This document shows, piece by piece, positions 8,178-16,918 of a stretch of 64,000 nt of DNA; position 1 is the stretch's first letter, and every line of letters starts with the position of its first letter. The notes beneath the pieces are model-generated. The model worked only from the letters and a program-made list of their open reading frames with translations. It was not told the DNA's origin and did not search any database. The stretch comes from Pseudosulfitobacter pseudonitzschiae (GTDB taxonomy: Bacteria > Pseudomonadota > Alphaproteobacteria > Rhodobacterales > Rhodobacteraceae): NCBI RefSeq assembly GCF_900129395.1, contig NZ_FQVP01000002.1, positions 62,001 to 126,000 on the forward strand. The letters run 5' to 3'. A program made the position numbers and the translations under genes.

Positions 8178-9353
8178 ATGACAAGTTTGTCAGATATTGA
8201 AACCCTGCAACCGCGCACACGCGCGGCACCTCTCGTTGCCCTTGGCATTGGTGCCTTTGGCATCGGGTTGACGGAATTCGTCATCATGGGGCTGTTGCCA
8301 CAGGTGGCGCAGGACCTGGGCGTCAGCCTGCCCTCGGCGGGGCTGTTGATTACAGGCTATGCCTTGGGTGTCACCTTTGGCGGGCCGGTGTTGGCCATAG
8401 CCGCCAGCCGCCTGCCGCATCGCGCCGTTTTGGTGCTGCTTATGGCGATCTTTACGGCAGGGAATATCATGTGCGCGGTCTCTCCCGGCTTCGGCCTTGT
8501 ACTGGCGGCACGGGTGATCACAGGCTTTGCCCACGGGACGTTCTTTGGCACCGGCTCGGTCGTGGCGCAGGCCATCGTGCCACCGCATCGAAAGGCTTCG
8601 GCCATTGCCATCGTGTTCACGGGGCTGACGTTGGCCACGGTACTGGGACTGCCCTTTGGCACCTGGTTGGGACAGATATTTGGCTGGCGGGCCACCTTCT
8701 GGGCCGTAGCAGGGATTGGCGCGGTTGCGCTTGCGGCCATCGCGTGTTTCGTGCCGCAAACGGCGTCGAATACCCCGTTGAGGTTTCGCCAATTGGCCCT
8801 TTTCATCCGTCCGGCGCCTTTGCTGGCGCTTGTGATGACGGCAATGGGTTATGCGGGCGTCTTCATGGTCTTTACCTATATCACCCCGCTTTTGACCGAT
8901 GTTGCGGACGTACCTGAAGCGCGTGTGGCCCTTTACCTCTTGCTCTTTGGCCTTGGGATTGTCGGTGGCAATCTGCTGGGCGGTCGACTGGCGGATCGTT
9001 GGCCCGGACCCGCTGTGCCGGTTGTGCTGCTTGGACTGGCCGCTGGTTTGCTGGCCTTGCGCCTGGGGCTGGCGGTGCCCGTGTTGGCGGCGCCGGCGAT
9101 ACTGCTGCTGGGCCTGCTGGCTTTCGCCACCCTTGCCCCGCTTCAGGCCCGGATGATGGCACGTACGCCAAACGGGGCGGAAACCCTGGGCGCCACGCTG
9201 AATATCTCTGCCTTTAACCTGGGCAATGCCATCGGTGCCTGGCTCGGGGGGCTGGTGCTCTCTGCCGGGTTTGGCCTGCCCAGTCTTGCGCCACTTGCCG
9301 CGATACTGCCTTTGGCCGCGCTGGCCTTGGCATTTCTCCCCGAAAGGAACTGA
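8178..9353 (+). CDS. MFS transporter, DHA1 drug/arabinose-efflux type
   Basis: A 391-residue inner-membrane protein with about 12 hydrophobic segments, resembling the AraJ/PbuE/chloramphenicol-efflux branch of drug:proton antiporters. Features are the first helix GIGAFGIGLTEFVIMGLLP, the loop ASRLPHRAVL after helix 3, and AARVITGFAHGTFFG in helix 4. It is read away from the LysR gene and is followed with a one-base gap by a secreted GDSL hydrolase. The substrate is unknown. Export of a sugar, purine or toxic compound is likely, and import is not expected for the family. Confidence 0.85.
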   Translation: MTSLSDIETLQPRTRAAPLVALGIGAFGIGLTEFVIMGLLPQVAQDLGVSLPSAGLLITGYALGVTFGGPVLAIAASRLPHRAVLVLLMAIFTAGNIMCAVSPGFGLVLAARVITGFAHGTFFGTGSVVAQAIVPPHRKASAIAIVFTGLTLATVLGLPFGTWLGQIFGWRATFWAVAGIGAVALAAIACFVPQTASNTPLRFRQLALFIRPAPLLALVMTAMGYAGVFMVFTYITPLLTDVADVPEARVALYLLLFGLGIVGGNLLGGRLADRWPGPAVPVVLLGLAAGLLALRLGLAVPVLAAPAILLLGLLAFATLAPLQARMMARTPNGAETLGATLNISAFNLGNAIGAWLGGLVLSAGFGLPSLAPLAAILPLAALALAFLPERN

Positions 9354-9354
9354 A

Positions 9355-10575
9355 ATGAGACAGATCATACGCACAACGGCCACGCTGGTGGCCATGGCCA
9401 TCGCCGCGCCGGGGCTTGCGGAAAACTGGGTCCCGGTCTGGATGGCCAGTCCGCAAGCCGTGTGGAGCGACACGACTGTTTTTGCCACCGGGCTGCCCGA
9501 GCAGATCGCCGGGGCAACTATCAGGCAGCCGTTGACGTTGGGGTTCCCGGCAAATCGTATACGGCTCGTATTGTCGAATGTGCACGGAACGCGTCCGCTT
9601 CCGATCACTGCGGTGAAGCTGGCGCGCAGTGCCCCCGATGCACAGGCAAAAGACGCACAGGCGGTTCTGTTTGGCGGTCATGCAGGCACAGTCATCGCGC
9701 CGGGCGCGCAGGTCGTTTCAGACACTGTCGTCTTTCCGGCTGAAGCCGGAGCGCGGATCGCTGCCACGCTCACCTACGGGCCGGACGCGGTTGCGGAAGA
9801 CTTCCACTGGGACGCACGCGAAACCAGCTTCCTGATCGACGCCGACAAACCGTTGCCCGAGGTGTTGCAGGAACTTCCGGCCCGCCTGACCCTGAGCATG
9901 GTTTTGTCGGACACCCCTGCGCGGTTGGGCGTGATCGCCATGGGAGATTCCATCACGGACGGCAACGGCGCACCGATGGACGCCATGGTGCGCTGGCCTG
10001 ATCTGCTCGCCCGTGCCCTCGCCGCAGAGGGGATCGCGGTGGTCAATGCCGGAATTTCTGGTGGTCGCCTGCTGAGCGATGGGATGGGCCGCAGCGTTTT
10101 GGCGCGGCTGGATCATGACGTGCTGGCCGTGCCGGGGGCGAACACGCTGGTCCTGCTGATCGGCACAAATGATATCGCCTGGCCCGGTACACCGTTTTCG
10201 CCGGAAGAAGCACCAATGACCTTGGATCGGCTTCAACAAGGCCTGATGCAGGTCGCGGCGCGCACCCGTGCTCAGGGCATGCGGCTGGTTGTTGGCACGG
10301 TTCCCCCTTTTGAAGGGGCGCTGCCGGATACGCCGATGGAGGAAACCTATTGGAGCCCAGAAAAAGACGCGCTGCGCAGGTCCTTGAATGATTGGCTAAG
10401 AGGGGCGGATTTCTATGACGCGCTGGTGGATTTTGATCGCGTGTTGAGCGCACCGGAAGACGACATGCGCCTGAACCCGCTTCACGACAGTGGCGATCAT
10501 CTGCACCCGGGGGGCAATGGAAATCAGGCTATGGCGGATGCCGTGGCTCAGGTTCTGCGCAAGGGGTGGGAGTAG
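9355..10575 (+). CDS. secreted SGNH/GDSL hydrolase
   Basis: A 406-residue protein with a typical signal peptide (about residues 1-21, ending GLAENW). The SGNH blocks are clear: GDSITDGNG with the nucleophile Ser, NAGISGGRLL, GTNDI, and DHLHPG with the Asp-His pair. The order matches esterases of the rhamnogalacturonan acetylesterase or sialate O-acetylesterase type, acting in the periplasm or outside the cell. The first 180 residues form an additional beta-rich domain. It starts one base after the MFS stop, so the two genes are probably co-transcribed. The ester substrate is unknown. Confidence 0.85.
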   Translation: MRQIIRTTATLVAMAIAAPGLAENWVPVWMASPQAVWSDTTVFATGLPEQIAGATIRQPLTLGFPANRIRLVLSNVHGTRPLPITAVKLARSAPDAQAKDAQAVLFGGHAGTVIAPGAQVVSDTVVFPAEAGARIAATLTYGPDAVAEDFHWDARETSFLIDADKPLPEVLQELPARLTLSMVLSDTPARLGVIAMGDSITDGNGAPMDAMVRWPDLLARALAAEGIAVVNAGISGGRLLSDGMGRSVLARLDHDVLAVPGANTLVLLIGTNDIAWPGTPFSPEEAPMTLDRLQQGLMQVAARTRAQGMRLVVGTVPPFEGALPDTPMEETYWSPEKDALRRSLNDWLRGADFYDALVDFDRVLSAPEDDMRLNPLHDSGDHLHPGGNGNQAMADAVAQVLRKGWE

Positions 10576-10792
10576 TGAGCGTGGCCCCGTCCGCGCAGGT
10601 GCGGCGGGAGGGGGTCTGATGGAGCAGGCGCGGGTAAATGGCTGGGGTAGGACCTTGCGCCCGCGCCATTTGCAAGAGGATCAGAGCAGCAGCCGTATAT
10701 ATGCGCAATTTTCAGGCAACACGGTGAATAATGTATCGCCGAACCGTCGTTCAACATTGCCAATCGTGCCGGGGTTTGTTGACGGTTCATTG
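10576..10792. other. gap upstream of nasT, possible extended reading frame
   Basis: The frame of nasT stays open through this gap from ATG 10619, which has a strong GGAGGGGG site, but the added 58 residues have no receiver-domain similarity. An AT-rich stretch near 10695-10735 looks more like a promoter. I could not settle which is right. Confidence 0.35.
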
Positions 10793-11377
10793 ATGCAGCG
10801 ACTTCTGAAAATCACAATCGTGGAAAGCGATCCGGCGCGTGCGGCGTTGATCGAGGAAAGCCTGTTGCGGGTGGGGCAATACGAACTCAACATCGTTGAC
10901 GACATGACGCGGCTGAACACGGCGATCAAGGAAATCAACCCGGACATCGTCCTGATCGACCTCGACAATCCATCGCGCGATGCATTGGAGGAACTGACAC
11001 TGGCGACGGCCCCGCTTGAGCGACCCGTCGCGTTGTTTGTGGATCAGGGTGACGCGAACCTGACCAAACTTGCGATCGAGGCGGGCGTGTCAGCCTATGT
11101 CGTCGACGGGCTGCGTGCCGACCGCCTCAAGCCGATCCTCGACGCCGCTGTCACGCGGTTCAACATGTTCCGGCAGATGCGCACGGAATTGGCTGCAACC
11201 AAACGCGCCCTTGAAGAACGCAAGGTGATTGATCGTGCGAAGGGCATCCTGATGAAGGCAAAGGGGATCGACGAGGAGGCCGCCTATGCCCTGTTGCGCC
11301 GTGCGGCGATGGATCAGGGACGCAAGGTCGGCGATGTGGCCGAGGCGTTGGTCAGCACCGCAGGGTTGCTGTCATGA
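10793..11377 (+). CDS. nasT: NasT, ANTAR-domain antitermination regulator
   Basis: A 194-residue response-regulator-like protein. The N-terminal pseudo-receiver domain (LKITIVESDPARAALIEESL) is followed by a C-terminal ANTAR RNA-binding domain (about residues 132-190, with RAKGILMKAKGIDEEAAYALLRRAA). NasT binds two-hexaloop RNA leaders and prevents termination when free of NasS. The nasS gene overlaps it by ATGA and an ANTAR leader lies at 12581-12688. Start choice is uncertain: 10793 gives the normal family length but no Shine-Dalgarno site. ATG 10619 has a strong one (GGAGGGGG) and would add 58 residues. Confidence 0.93.
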   Translation: MQRLLKITIVESDPARAALIEESLLRVGQYELNIVDDMTRLNTAIKEINPDIVLIDLDNPSRDALEELTLATAPLERPVALFVDQGDANLTKLAIEAGVSAYVVDGLRADRLKPILDAAVTRFNMFRQMRTELAATKRALEERKVIDRAKGILMKAKGIDEEAAYALLRRAAMDQGRKVGDVAEALVSTAGLLS

Positions 11378-12474
11378 CGGCAACCATTCCCGTTGGTTTC
11401 GTTCCGCTGATTGACGCAGGACCGTTGATTGTCGCTGTCGAGATGGGGTTCGACCGCGCCGAAGGAATCGCGCTGGACCTGCGGCGTGCGAATTCATGGT
11501 CGGCGCTGCGGGACATGGTGTCCTTTGGACAGGTCACCGCGGCACAGATGCTGTCACCGATGCCCGTCGCCACGGCGCTTGGACTGGGCGGGGCGGGTGC
11601 GGCACTTGCGGCCGTTGCGGTCCTGTCAACGAACGGCGAGGTGGTCTGCGTCAGCGCCGCCATGGCCAAAAGGTTGCGCGAGGCAGGTCACGATTTCGGT
11701 TTCGACGATGCTTATACGGCAGGCCGTGCGTTGATTGCCGCGGCGGACGGGCCGCTGCGTATCGCCGTGCCGTTCCCGTTCTCCATGCATGCAGAGCTGT
11801 TGTACCATTGGCTGACGGCGCTGGGCCTGCCTGCGCCATCGGGCATTGATATCCGCACGGTTCCGCCGCCACTGATGGCGGCGGCCCTTGCAGCGGGCGA
11901 AATTGACGCTTGCTGCGTGGGTGAGCCCTGGGGGTCGATGGCCGTGGAAAGAGGCGTTGGGACGTTGTTGCTGCCCGGCTCCGCGATCTGGCCAGGCATG
12001 CCGGAAAAGGTGCTGGGCGTGCGGGCCGATCTGGCAGACAGCAACCCCGAGCCCCTGCGCGCCCTGATCCGTGCCTTGTGGCATGCGGGCCAATGGCTGA
12101 ACGATCCGCGCAGTCGGGTGACCGCCTGCGAGATGTTGTCGGGGCGGGATTATCTTGATGTGCCGCCCGAAGTTATCGACCGCGCTTTGTCAGGCCATCT
12201 GACAATCTCCGCACGGGGTGACAGCCGTGTCGTTCCGCAATTCGTGGATTTTGGTCACTTTGCGCCGCAACAGGCCCATGCGGCATGGATTGGCGGGCGG
12301 CTCGCAGCACGGTTGGGGTTGGATCGCGGCACCTCTCAGGACGCGGCCTGCGCGACCTATCGCACCGATCTGCATGAGAATGCGTTGCAGTCGATTCCCG
12401 GCTACGTGCCAGAGCCTGAGGTATTTGAGCGTTCATTCGATGGTCAGATTTTCACCCCTGCGCTGCCGAAGTGA
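11374..12474 (+). CDS. nasS: NasS, nitrate-sensing regulator
   Basis: A 366-residue protein of the NrtA/CmpA nitrate-binding family without a signal peptide, which marks it as the cytoplasmic sensor NasS and not a transporter subunit. VGFVPLIDAGPLIVA, MLSPMPVATALGLGG and CCVGEPWGSMAVE match the binding-site segments also seen in the secreted NrtA gene downstream ([14 protein letters not shown]). In the known system NasS holds NasT inactive until nitrate or nitrite binds. The ATGA overlap with nasT fits equimolar production. Confidence 0.92.
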   Translation: MTATIPVGFVPLIDAGPLIVAVEMGFDRAEGIALDLRRANSWSALRDMVSFGQVTAAQMLSPMPVATALGLGGAGAALAAVAVLSTNGEVVCVSAAMAKRLREAGHDFGFDDAYTAGRALIAAADGPLRIAVPFPFSMHAELLYHWLTALGLPAPSGIDIRTVPPPLMAAALAAGEIDACCVGEPWGSMAVERGVGTLLLPGSAIWPGMPEKVLGVRADLADSNPEPLRALIRALWHAGQWLNDPRSRVTACEMLSGRDYLDVPPEVIDRALSGHLTISARGDSRVVPQFVDFGHFAPQQAHAAWIGGRLAARLGLDRGTSQDAACATYRTDLHENALQSIPGYVPEPEVFERSFDGQIFTPALPK

Positions 12475-12545
12475 CCATGAAATCAGCACAAGCATGCCGC
12501 AATGCAGAAAAATGACACCGTGCGGACGAAAATCCTGATTTTTCG

Positions 12546-12575
12546 TTGATTACACATCGGGATTCGATCTTGATA
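12546..12575 (+). promoter_or_regulatory. candidate promoter of the nrt-nas operon
   Basis: TTGATT (12546-12551) and TTGATA (12570-12575) are 18 bases apart. They would start the transcript near 12582, at the base of the first ANTAR hairpin. The -10 box is weak, so this rests mainly on position. Confidence 0.4.
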
Positions 12576-12580
12576 GATGA

Positions 12581-12650
12581 CAGGCAGACAATGGCGTCCG
12601 CCTGACCCCATTCCCAAAGTCCGGGTAATCCGAGCACAGCCGCTCGACCC
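12581..12650 (+). promoter_or_regulatory. ANTAR two-hexaloop antiterminator RNA
   Basis: Hairpin 1 has stem 12581-12589 / 12596-12604 (one A-C mismatch) and loop AATGGC. Hairpin 2 has stem CGAGC 12631-12635 / GCTCG 12642-12646 and loop ACAGCC, extended by GGGT/ACCC past a bulge. Both six-base loops carry A at position 1 and G at position 4, the recognition rule for ANTAR proteins. The linker between the stems is 18 bases after trimming. NasT, 1.2 kb upstream, is the evident ligand. Confidence 0.88.
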
Positions 12651-12688
12651 TTCATGCCGACGCATGAGGTTGGTCAGCGGCTATTTTT
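12638..12688 (+). terminator. regulated leader terminator of the nrt-nas operon
   Basis: AGCCGCT (12638-12644) pairs with AGCGGCT (12676-12682), GACC with GGTC, and an upper TCATGC/GCATGA stem closes the hairpin; ATTTTT follows. The left arm uses the loop and 3' arm of antiterminator hairpin 2, so the two folds exclude each other. Confidence 0.88.
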
Positions 12689-12731
12689 CGTATGTCCGGG
12701 CACCTGTCCCGGACCCTAAAGGGACAGCAAA

Positions 12732-14084
12732 ATGAAACATTTCTCTGCCTTACTTCTATCGACGACACTGCTGGCTGCCCCGGCTTTTGCCGAGATGCTG
12801 GAACTGGAAAAAGACGAGCTCAAACTCGGATTTATCAAGCTGACCGACATGGCGCCGTTGGCGGTCGCTTACGAAAATGGCTATTTCCTGGACGAAGGCC
12901 TGTTTGTCACACTGGAGGCACAGGCAAACTGGAAGGTTCTGCTGGACGGTGTCATCGGCGGTCAGTTGGACGGCGCGCATATGCTGGCCGGGCAACCCTT
13001 GGCGGCCACGATTGGCTATGGCACCGAGGCGCATATCATAACGCCCTTTTCGATGGACCTGAACGGAAACGGGATCACCGTGTCCAACAGTGTCTGGGAA
13101 CAGATGAAGCCGAACATTCCGACAAATGCCGATGGTCTGCCCCAGCATCCGATCAGCGCCAGCGCCCTTTTGCCCGTGGTCGAAAGCTATCGCGCCGCTG
13201 GCAAGCCGTTCAACATGGGCATGGTTTTCCCCGTTTCGACCCACAATTACGAACTGCGGTATTGGCTGGCGGCGGGGGGGCTGAACCCCGGACTTTATAG
13301 CCCCGCGGACACTTCGGGGCAGATTGGCGCGGATGTATTCCTGTCTGTCACCCCGCCGCCGCAAATGCCCGCAACGCTCGAAGCCGGCACAATCGACGGC
13401 TATTGCGTGGGAGAGCCGTGGAACCAGCAAGCGGTGGTCAAGGGCATCGGCGTGCCGGTGATCACCGACTATGAGCTGTGGAAGAACAATCCTGAAAAGG
13501 TATTCGGCATCACCGCTGAATTTGCCGAAAAATATCCCAACACCACGTTGGCCCTGACCAAGGCGCTGATCCGCGCCGCCATCTGGCTGGACGAGAACGA
13601 AAACGCCAACCGCGAGGCTGCGGTGGAGATCCTGAGCCGCCCGGAATACGTGGGCGCCGATGCCGAGGTGATCGCCGCCTCGATGACCGGAACGTTCGAA
13701 TATGAACCGGGCGATGTGCGCGAGGTGCCTGATTTCAACGTCTTTTTCCGCTACAACGCCACCTATCCGTTCTATTCAGACGCGGTGTGGTATCTGACGC
13801 AGATGCGCCGCTGGGGCCAGATCGCCGAAACCAAGGACGACGCATGGTTCGATGAAACCGCGCGTTCGGTTTACCGCCCCGACATCTATCTGGACGCCGC
13901 GCGCCTGCTGGTGGACGAAGGCAATGCCGCCGAGGCCGATTTCCCCTGGGACAGTGATGGCTACAAGGCACCGACACCCGCCGCAGACGTCATCGACGGC
14001 ATCCCTTTCGATGGCAAAGCGCCCAATGCCTATATCGACAGCCTGCCCATCGGATTGAAATCCGGCGAAGTCGTCGGCGGCTGA
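12732..14084 (+). CDS. nrtA: nitrate ABC transporter, substrate-binding protein
   Basis: A 450-residue periplasmic protein with a clear signal peptide ([20 protein letters not shown]). The mature part belongs to the NrtA/CmpA family, binding nitrate or nitrite for the NrtBCD importer. [19 protein letters not shown] and [14 protein letters not shown] line the ligand cleft. It is the first gene after the ANTAR leader. A hairpin follows its stop, which may keep its message in excess over the permease. No lipobox is seen, so it is a soluble periplasmic form. Confidence 0.93.
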   Translation: MKHFSALLLSTTLLAAPAFAEMLELEKDELKLGFIKLTDMAPLAVAYENGYFLDEGLFVTLEAQANWKVLLDGVIGGQLDGAHMLAGQPLAATIGYGTEAHIITPFSMDLNGNGITVSNSVWEQMKPNIPTNADGLPQHPISASALLPVVESYRAAGKPFNMGMVFPVSTHNYELRYWLAAGGLNPGLYSPADTSGQIGADVFLSVTPPPQMPATLEAGTIDGYCVGEPWNQQAVVKGIGVPVITDYELWKNNPEKVFGITAEFAEKYPNTTLALTKALIRAAIWLDENENANREAAVEILSRPEYVGADAEVIAASMTGTFEYEPGDVREVPDFNVFFRYNATYPFYSDAVWYLTQMRRWGQIAETKDDAWFDETARSVYRPDIYLDAARLLVDEGNAAEADFPWDSDGYKAPTPAADVIDGIPFDGKAPNAYIDSLPIGLKSGEVVGG

Positions 14085-14092
14085 CCCTTCCG

Positions 14093-14130
14093 CACCGCCC
14101 TGCCTGCGGGGCGGTGCATCTTTCCCTTTT
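14093..14130 (+). terminator. hairpin between nrtA and nrtB
   Basis: A 9-bp perfect stem (GCACCGCCC / GGGCGGTGC, 14093-14101 and 14110-14118) is followed by a pyrimidine-rich run with TTT and TTTT. It probably acts as a partial terminator or 3' stabiliser so that the binding protein is made in excess. Confidence 0.55.
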
Positions 14131-14147
14131 ACGTACCGGAGACCGCA

Positions 14148-15230
14148 ATGACAGTCGTCGATCCCGATCACCTGGACACCAAGCACAAAGAGGCGCGCCG
14201 CGCCGTCTGGTTCACCCGCATCAACAAGGCGGACGCCTGGTTTTCCGTTCTTGGTCTTGCCTGGCTGACCCCTCTGCTCAAGGCTGCGGCGGGCGACAAT
14301 CCGCGCGGACAGATGCGCGATGTCTGGCGGCTGCTGGGTGTGCCGCTGTTGTCCATCATCGTCTTCCTGATGCTTTGGGCCACCCTCGCCCCGCGTGTTG
14401 TCACATCCCTGGGCGCGATCCCCGGCCCCGTAGCCGTCTGGGAACAGGCCAAGGAACTGAACGCGGATGCCATCGACAAGCGCGCCAAGGCGGCGATGTT
14501 CCACGAGCGGCTGGACCAGCGCAACGCGCGGCTGATCGAAGCCGGGCGCGCGGATGAGGTCAAGCAGATCGCCTATACCGGCGCGCCCAGCTACTACGAC
14601 CAAATATGGACCTCGATTAAAACTGTCTTCTTCGGCTTTCTGGTGGCCTCGGTGGTTGCGATCCCGCTGGGGATTGCTGCGGGCCTGTCGCCCACCGCCA
14701 ATGCGGCCCTGAACCCGCTTATCCAGATTTTCAAACCGGTGTCGCCGCTGGCATGGCTGCCGATTGTTACGATGGTCGTCTCGGCGGTCTATGCCACCAA
14801 CGACGGGATGTTTTCCAAATCCTTTCTGGTGTCGGCGATCACCGTGACCTTGTGTTCCCTCTGGCCCACGCTGATCAACACCGCCCTTGGCGTCGCCTCC
14901 ATCGACCGCGACCTGATCAGCGTCAGCCGGGTGTTGAAGATGGGCCCTTACGCCAAGATCACAAAACTGGTTCTGCCCTCGGCGCTGCCGCTGATATTCA
15001 CCGGCCTGCGGCTGAGCCTTGGCGTGGGCTGGATGGTGCTGATTGCCGCCGAAATGCTGGCGCAGAACCCCGGCCTTGGCAAATTCGTCTGGGACGAATT
15101 CCAGAACGGATCGTCGCAATCGCTGGCCCGCATCATCGTGGCAGTGCTGACCATCGGCATCATCGGCTTCCTTCTGGACCGGGTGATGTACGCGATGCAG
15201 TCGTTCTTTACCTTCTCGGCGCAGCGGTGA
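14148..15230 (+). CDS. nrtB: nitrate ABC transporter, permease
   Basis: A 360-residue inner-membrane protein with the BPD-type permease signature in the NrtB/SsuC/TauC family. The first membrane helix is near residues 63-85. The core helices follow from about residue 155 (FFGFLVASVVAIPLGIAAG), and the ATPase-contact loop reads DLISVSRVLKMGPYAKITKLVLPSALP-like. The insertion between helix 1 and the core (about residues 100-145, charged) is normal for NrtB. It follows nrtA and precedes the ATPase gene by 5 bases. Confidence 0.92.
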   Translation: MTVVDPDHLDTKHKEARRAVWFTRINKADAWFSVLGLAWLTPLLKAAAGDNPRGQMRDVWRLLGVPLLSIIVFLMLWATLAPRVVTSLGAIPGPVAVWEQAKELNADAIDKRAKAAMFHERLDQRNARLIEAGRADEVKQIAYTGAPSYYDQIWTSIKTVFFGFLVASVVAIPLGIAAGLSPTANAALNPLIQIFKPVSPLAWLPIVTMVVSAVYATNDGMFSKSFLVSAITVTLCSLWPTLINTALGVASIDRDLISVSRVLKMGPYAKITKLVLPSALPLIFTGLRLSLGVGWMVLIAAEMLAQNPGLGKFVWDEFQNGSSQSLARIIVAVLTIGIIGFLLDRVMYAMQSFFTFSAQR

Positions 15231-15235
15231 GCGGC

Positions 15236-16915
15236 ATGGGTATTCTTGAATTCAAGGGCGTGAACAAAGGCTTTGGCGAAGGCACGCACCGCGCCGAGGT
15301 CCTGAAAAACATCACCCTGAGCGTGAAGGAGGGCGAGTTCCTGGCCATCCTTGGGTTTTCCGGCACCGGAAAATCCACGCTGATGAACCTGATCGCAGGG
15401 CTTGAGATGCCGGATAGCGGCGCTTTGACCTTTCGCGGTGCGCCGGTCACGGGGCCGGGACCGGACCGGGGGCTGGTGTTCCAAAGCTACAGCCTGATGC
15501 CGTGGCTGACGGTGCGCGGCAACATCATGCTGGCCATCGAGGCCGTTCACGGAAAGCTGTCCAAGACCGAAAAGATTGCCAAGGCGGATCATTACATCGC
15601 CATGGTTGGCCTTGCCCATGCTGCGCACCGCCGCCCGGCGGAACTGTCGGGGGGCATGCGTCAGCGGGTGGCCGTCGCACGGGCGCTGGCGATGGAACCT
15701 GACCTGCTGTTGCTGGACGAGCCGCTTTCGGCGCTGGATGCCCTGACGCGGGCCAATCTGGCCGACGAGATCCTCGATATCTGGGAGGAGGACAAAAAAA
15801 CATGCGTCCTGATCACGAATGATGTGGACGAGGCGATCCTGCTGGCCGATCGCATCATCGTGCTGAACCCCGACGGGACGCTGGCCGATCCGGTCAACGT
15901 AACCATCCCGCGACCGCGCAACCGGGACGCAATGAACCACGACGCGGGCTTCAAGACCCTGCGCGCAGAGGTCACGCAATACCTGATGGATGTGGGCATC
16001 GCGGCAAAGGTTGAAGAAACCCGGCACCTGCCGAACGTCACACCGATCCACCAGACGTTGCCCGCCGTGGTCAACGAAGCGCGCGTAGGCATGATCGAAG
16101 AGCGGTTTCTGGACTTCTCGCAACTGCACAAGGTGTATCCGACCCCGAAAGGGCCGCTGACGGTTGTCGAGGATTTCGACCTCAAGGTGAACCAGGGTGA
16201 ATTCATCAGCCTGATCGGCCATTCCGGCTGCGGCAAATCCACCGTGCTGACCATGGCGGCCGGCCTGAATGCCATTTCAAAGGGCGCGATCAAACTGGAC
16301 GGGCGTCACGTCGAAGGTGCCGATCCGGAACGCGCCGTCGTCTTTCAATCGCCCAATCTGTTCCCCTGGCTGACCGCCAAGGAGAACGTCGCGATTGGTG
16401 TGGACAAGGTTTACCCCCGCGCGAGCCAGGTCGAGCGACAGGAGGTGGTGGAATACTACCTCGAACGCGTGGGACTGGCCGACGCGATGGACCGTGGCGC
16501 CCATTCCATGTCGAACGGGATGAAGCAGCGCGTCGGCATCGCCCGCGCCTTTGCGCTCAGCCCCAAGCTGCTGTTGCTGGATGAACCTTTCGGGATGCTG
16601 GATTCGCTCACCCGGTGGGAGTTGCAGGAGGTCCTGATGGAGGTCTGGTCCCGCACCAAGGTCACCGCGATCTGTGTCACCCACGACGTGGACGAGGCGA
16701 TCCTGCTGGCGGACCGTGTCGTGATGATGACCAACGGACCGCAGGCCACGATTGGCAAGATCACCGATGTAAAGCTGCCACGCCCGCGCACCCGCAAGGC
16801 GCTGCTGGCGCACCCCGATTACTACAGCTACCGGCAGGAGGTCCTGGATTTTCTGACCGAATACGAACACGGCGCAAAGCCCGCGCCGAAACCCGAACCC
16901 CTTGCGGCGGAGTAA
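15236..16915 (+). CDS. nitrate ABC transporter, tandem ATPase (two nucleotide-binding domains)
   Basis: A 559-residue protein made of two complete ABC ATPase domains in tandem. Domain 1 has Walker A GFSGTGKST (residues 40-48), signature LSGGMRQRV and Walker B LLLLDEPLSALD. Domain 2 has Walker A GHSGCGKST (about 328-336), signature MSNGMKQRV (a degenerate LSGGQ) and LLLLDEPFGMLD. It replaces the separate NrtC and NrtD of cyanobacteria and lacks the substrate-binding domain fused to NrtC. One polypeptide supplies both ATPases for the NrtB dimer. The start at ATG 15236 lies 5 bases after nrtB. Confidence 0.92.
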   Translation: MGILEFKGVNKGFGEGTHRAEVLKNITLSVKEGEFLAILGFSGTGKSTLMNLIAGLEMPDSGALTFRGAPVTGPGPDRGLVFQSYSLMPWLTVRGNIMLAIEAVHGKLSKTEKIAKADHYIAMVGLAHAAHRRPAELSGGMRQRVAVARALAMEPDLLLLDEPLSALDALTRANLADEILDIWEEDKKTCVLITNDVDEAILLADRIIVLNPDGTLADPVNVTIPRPRNRDAMNHDAGFKTLRAEVTQYLMDVGIAAKVEETRHLPNVTPIHQTLPAVVNEARVGMIEERFLDFSQLHKVYPTPKGPLTVVEDFDLKVNQGEFISLIGHSGCGKSTVLTMAAGLNAISKGAIKLDGRHVEGADPERAVVFQSPNLFPWLTAKENVAIGVDKVYPRASQVERQEVVEYYLERVGLADAMDRGAHSMSNGMKQRVGIARAFALSPKLLLLDEPFGMLDSLTRWELQEVLMEVWSRTKVTAICVTHDVDEAILLADRVVMMTNGPQATIGKITDVKLPRPRTRKALLAHPDYYSYRQEVLDFLTEYEHGAKPAPKPEPLAAE

Positions 16916-16918
16916 GTC

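Noticed and set aside
8190-9608. Minus-strand open frame of 472 codons opposite the MFS gene
   Set aside because: Same type of artefact: polar repetitive product, no start signal, and the plus strand encodes a recognisable transporter.
12692-13300. Alternative frame beginning in the nrt leader and running over nrtA
   Set aside because: It starts inside the terminator region, and nrtA has a signal peptide and family motifs in the other frame; not considered a leader peptide.
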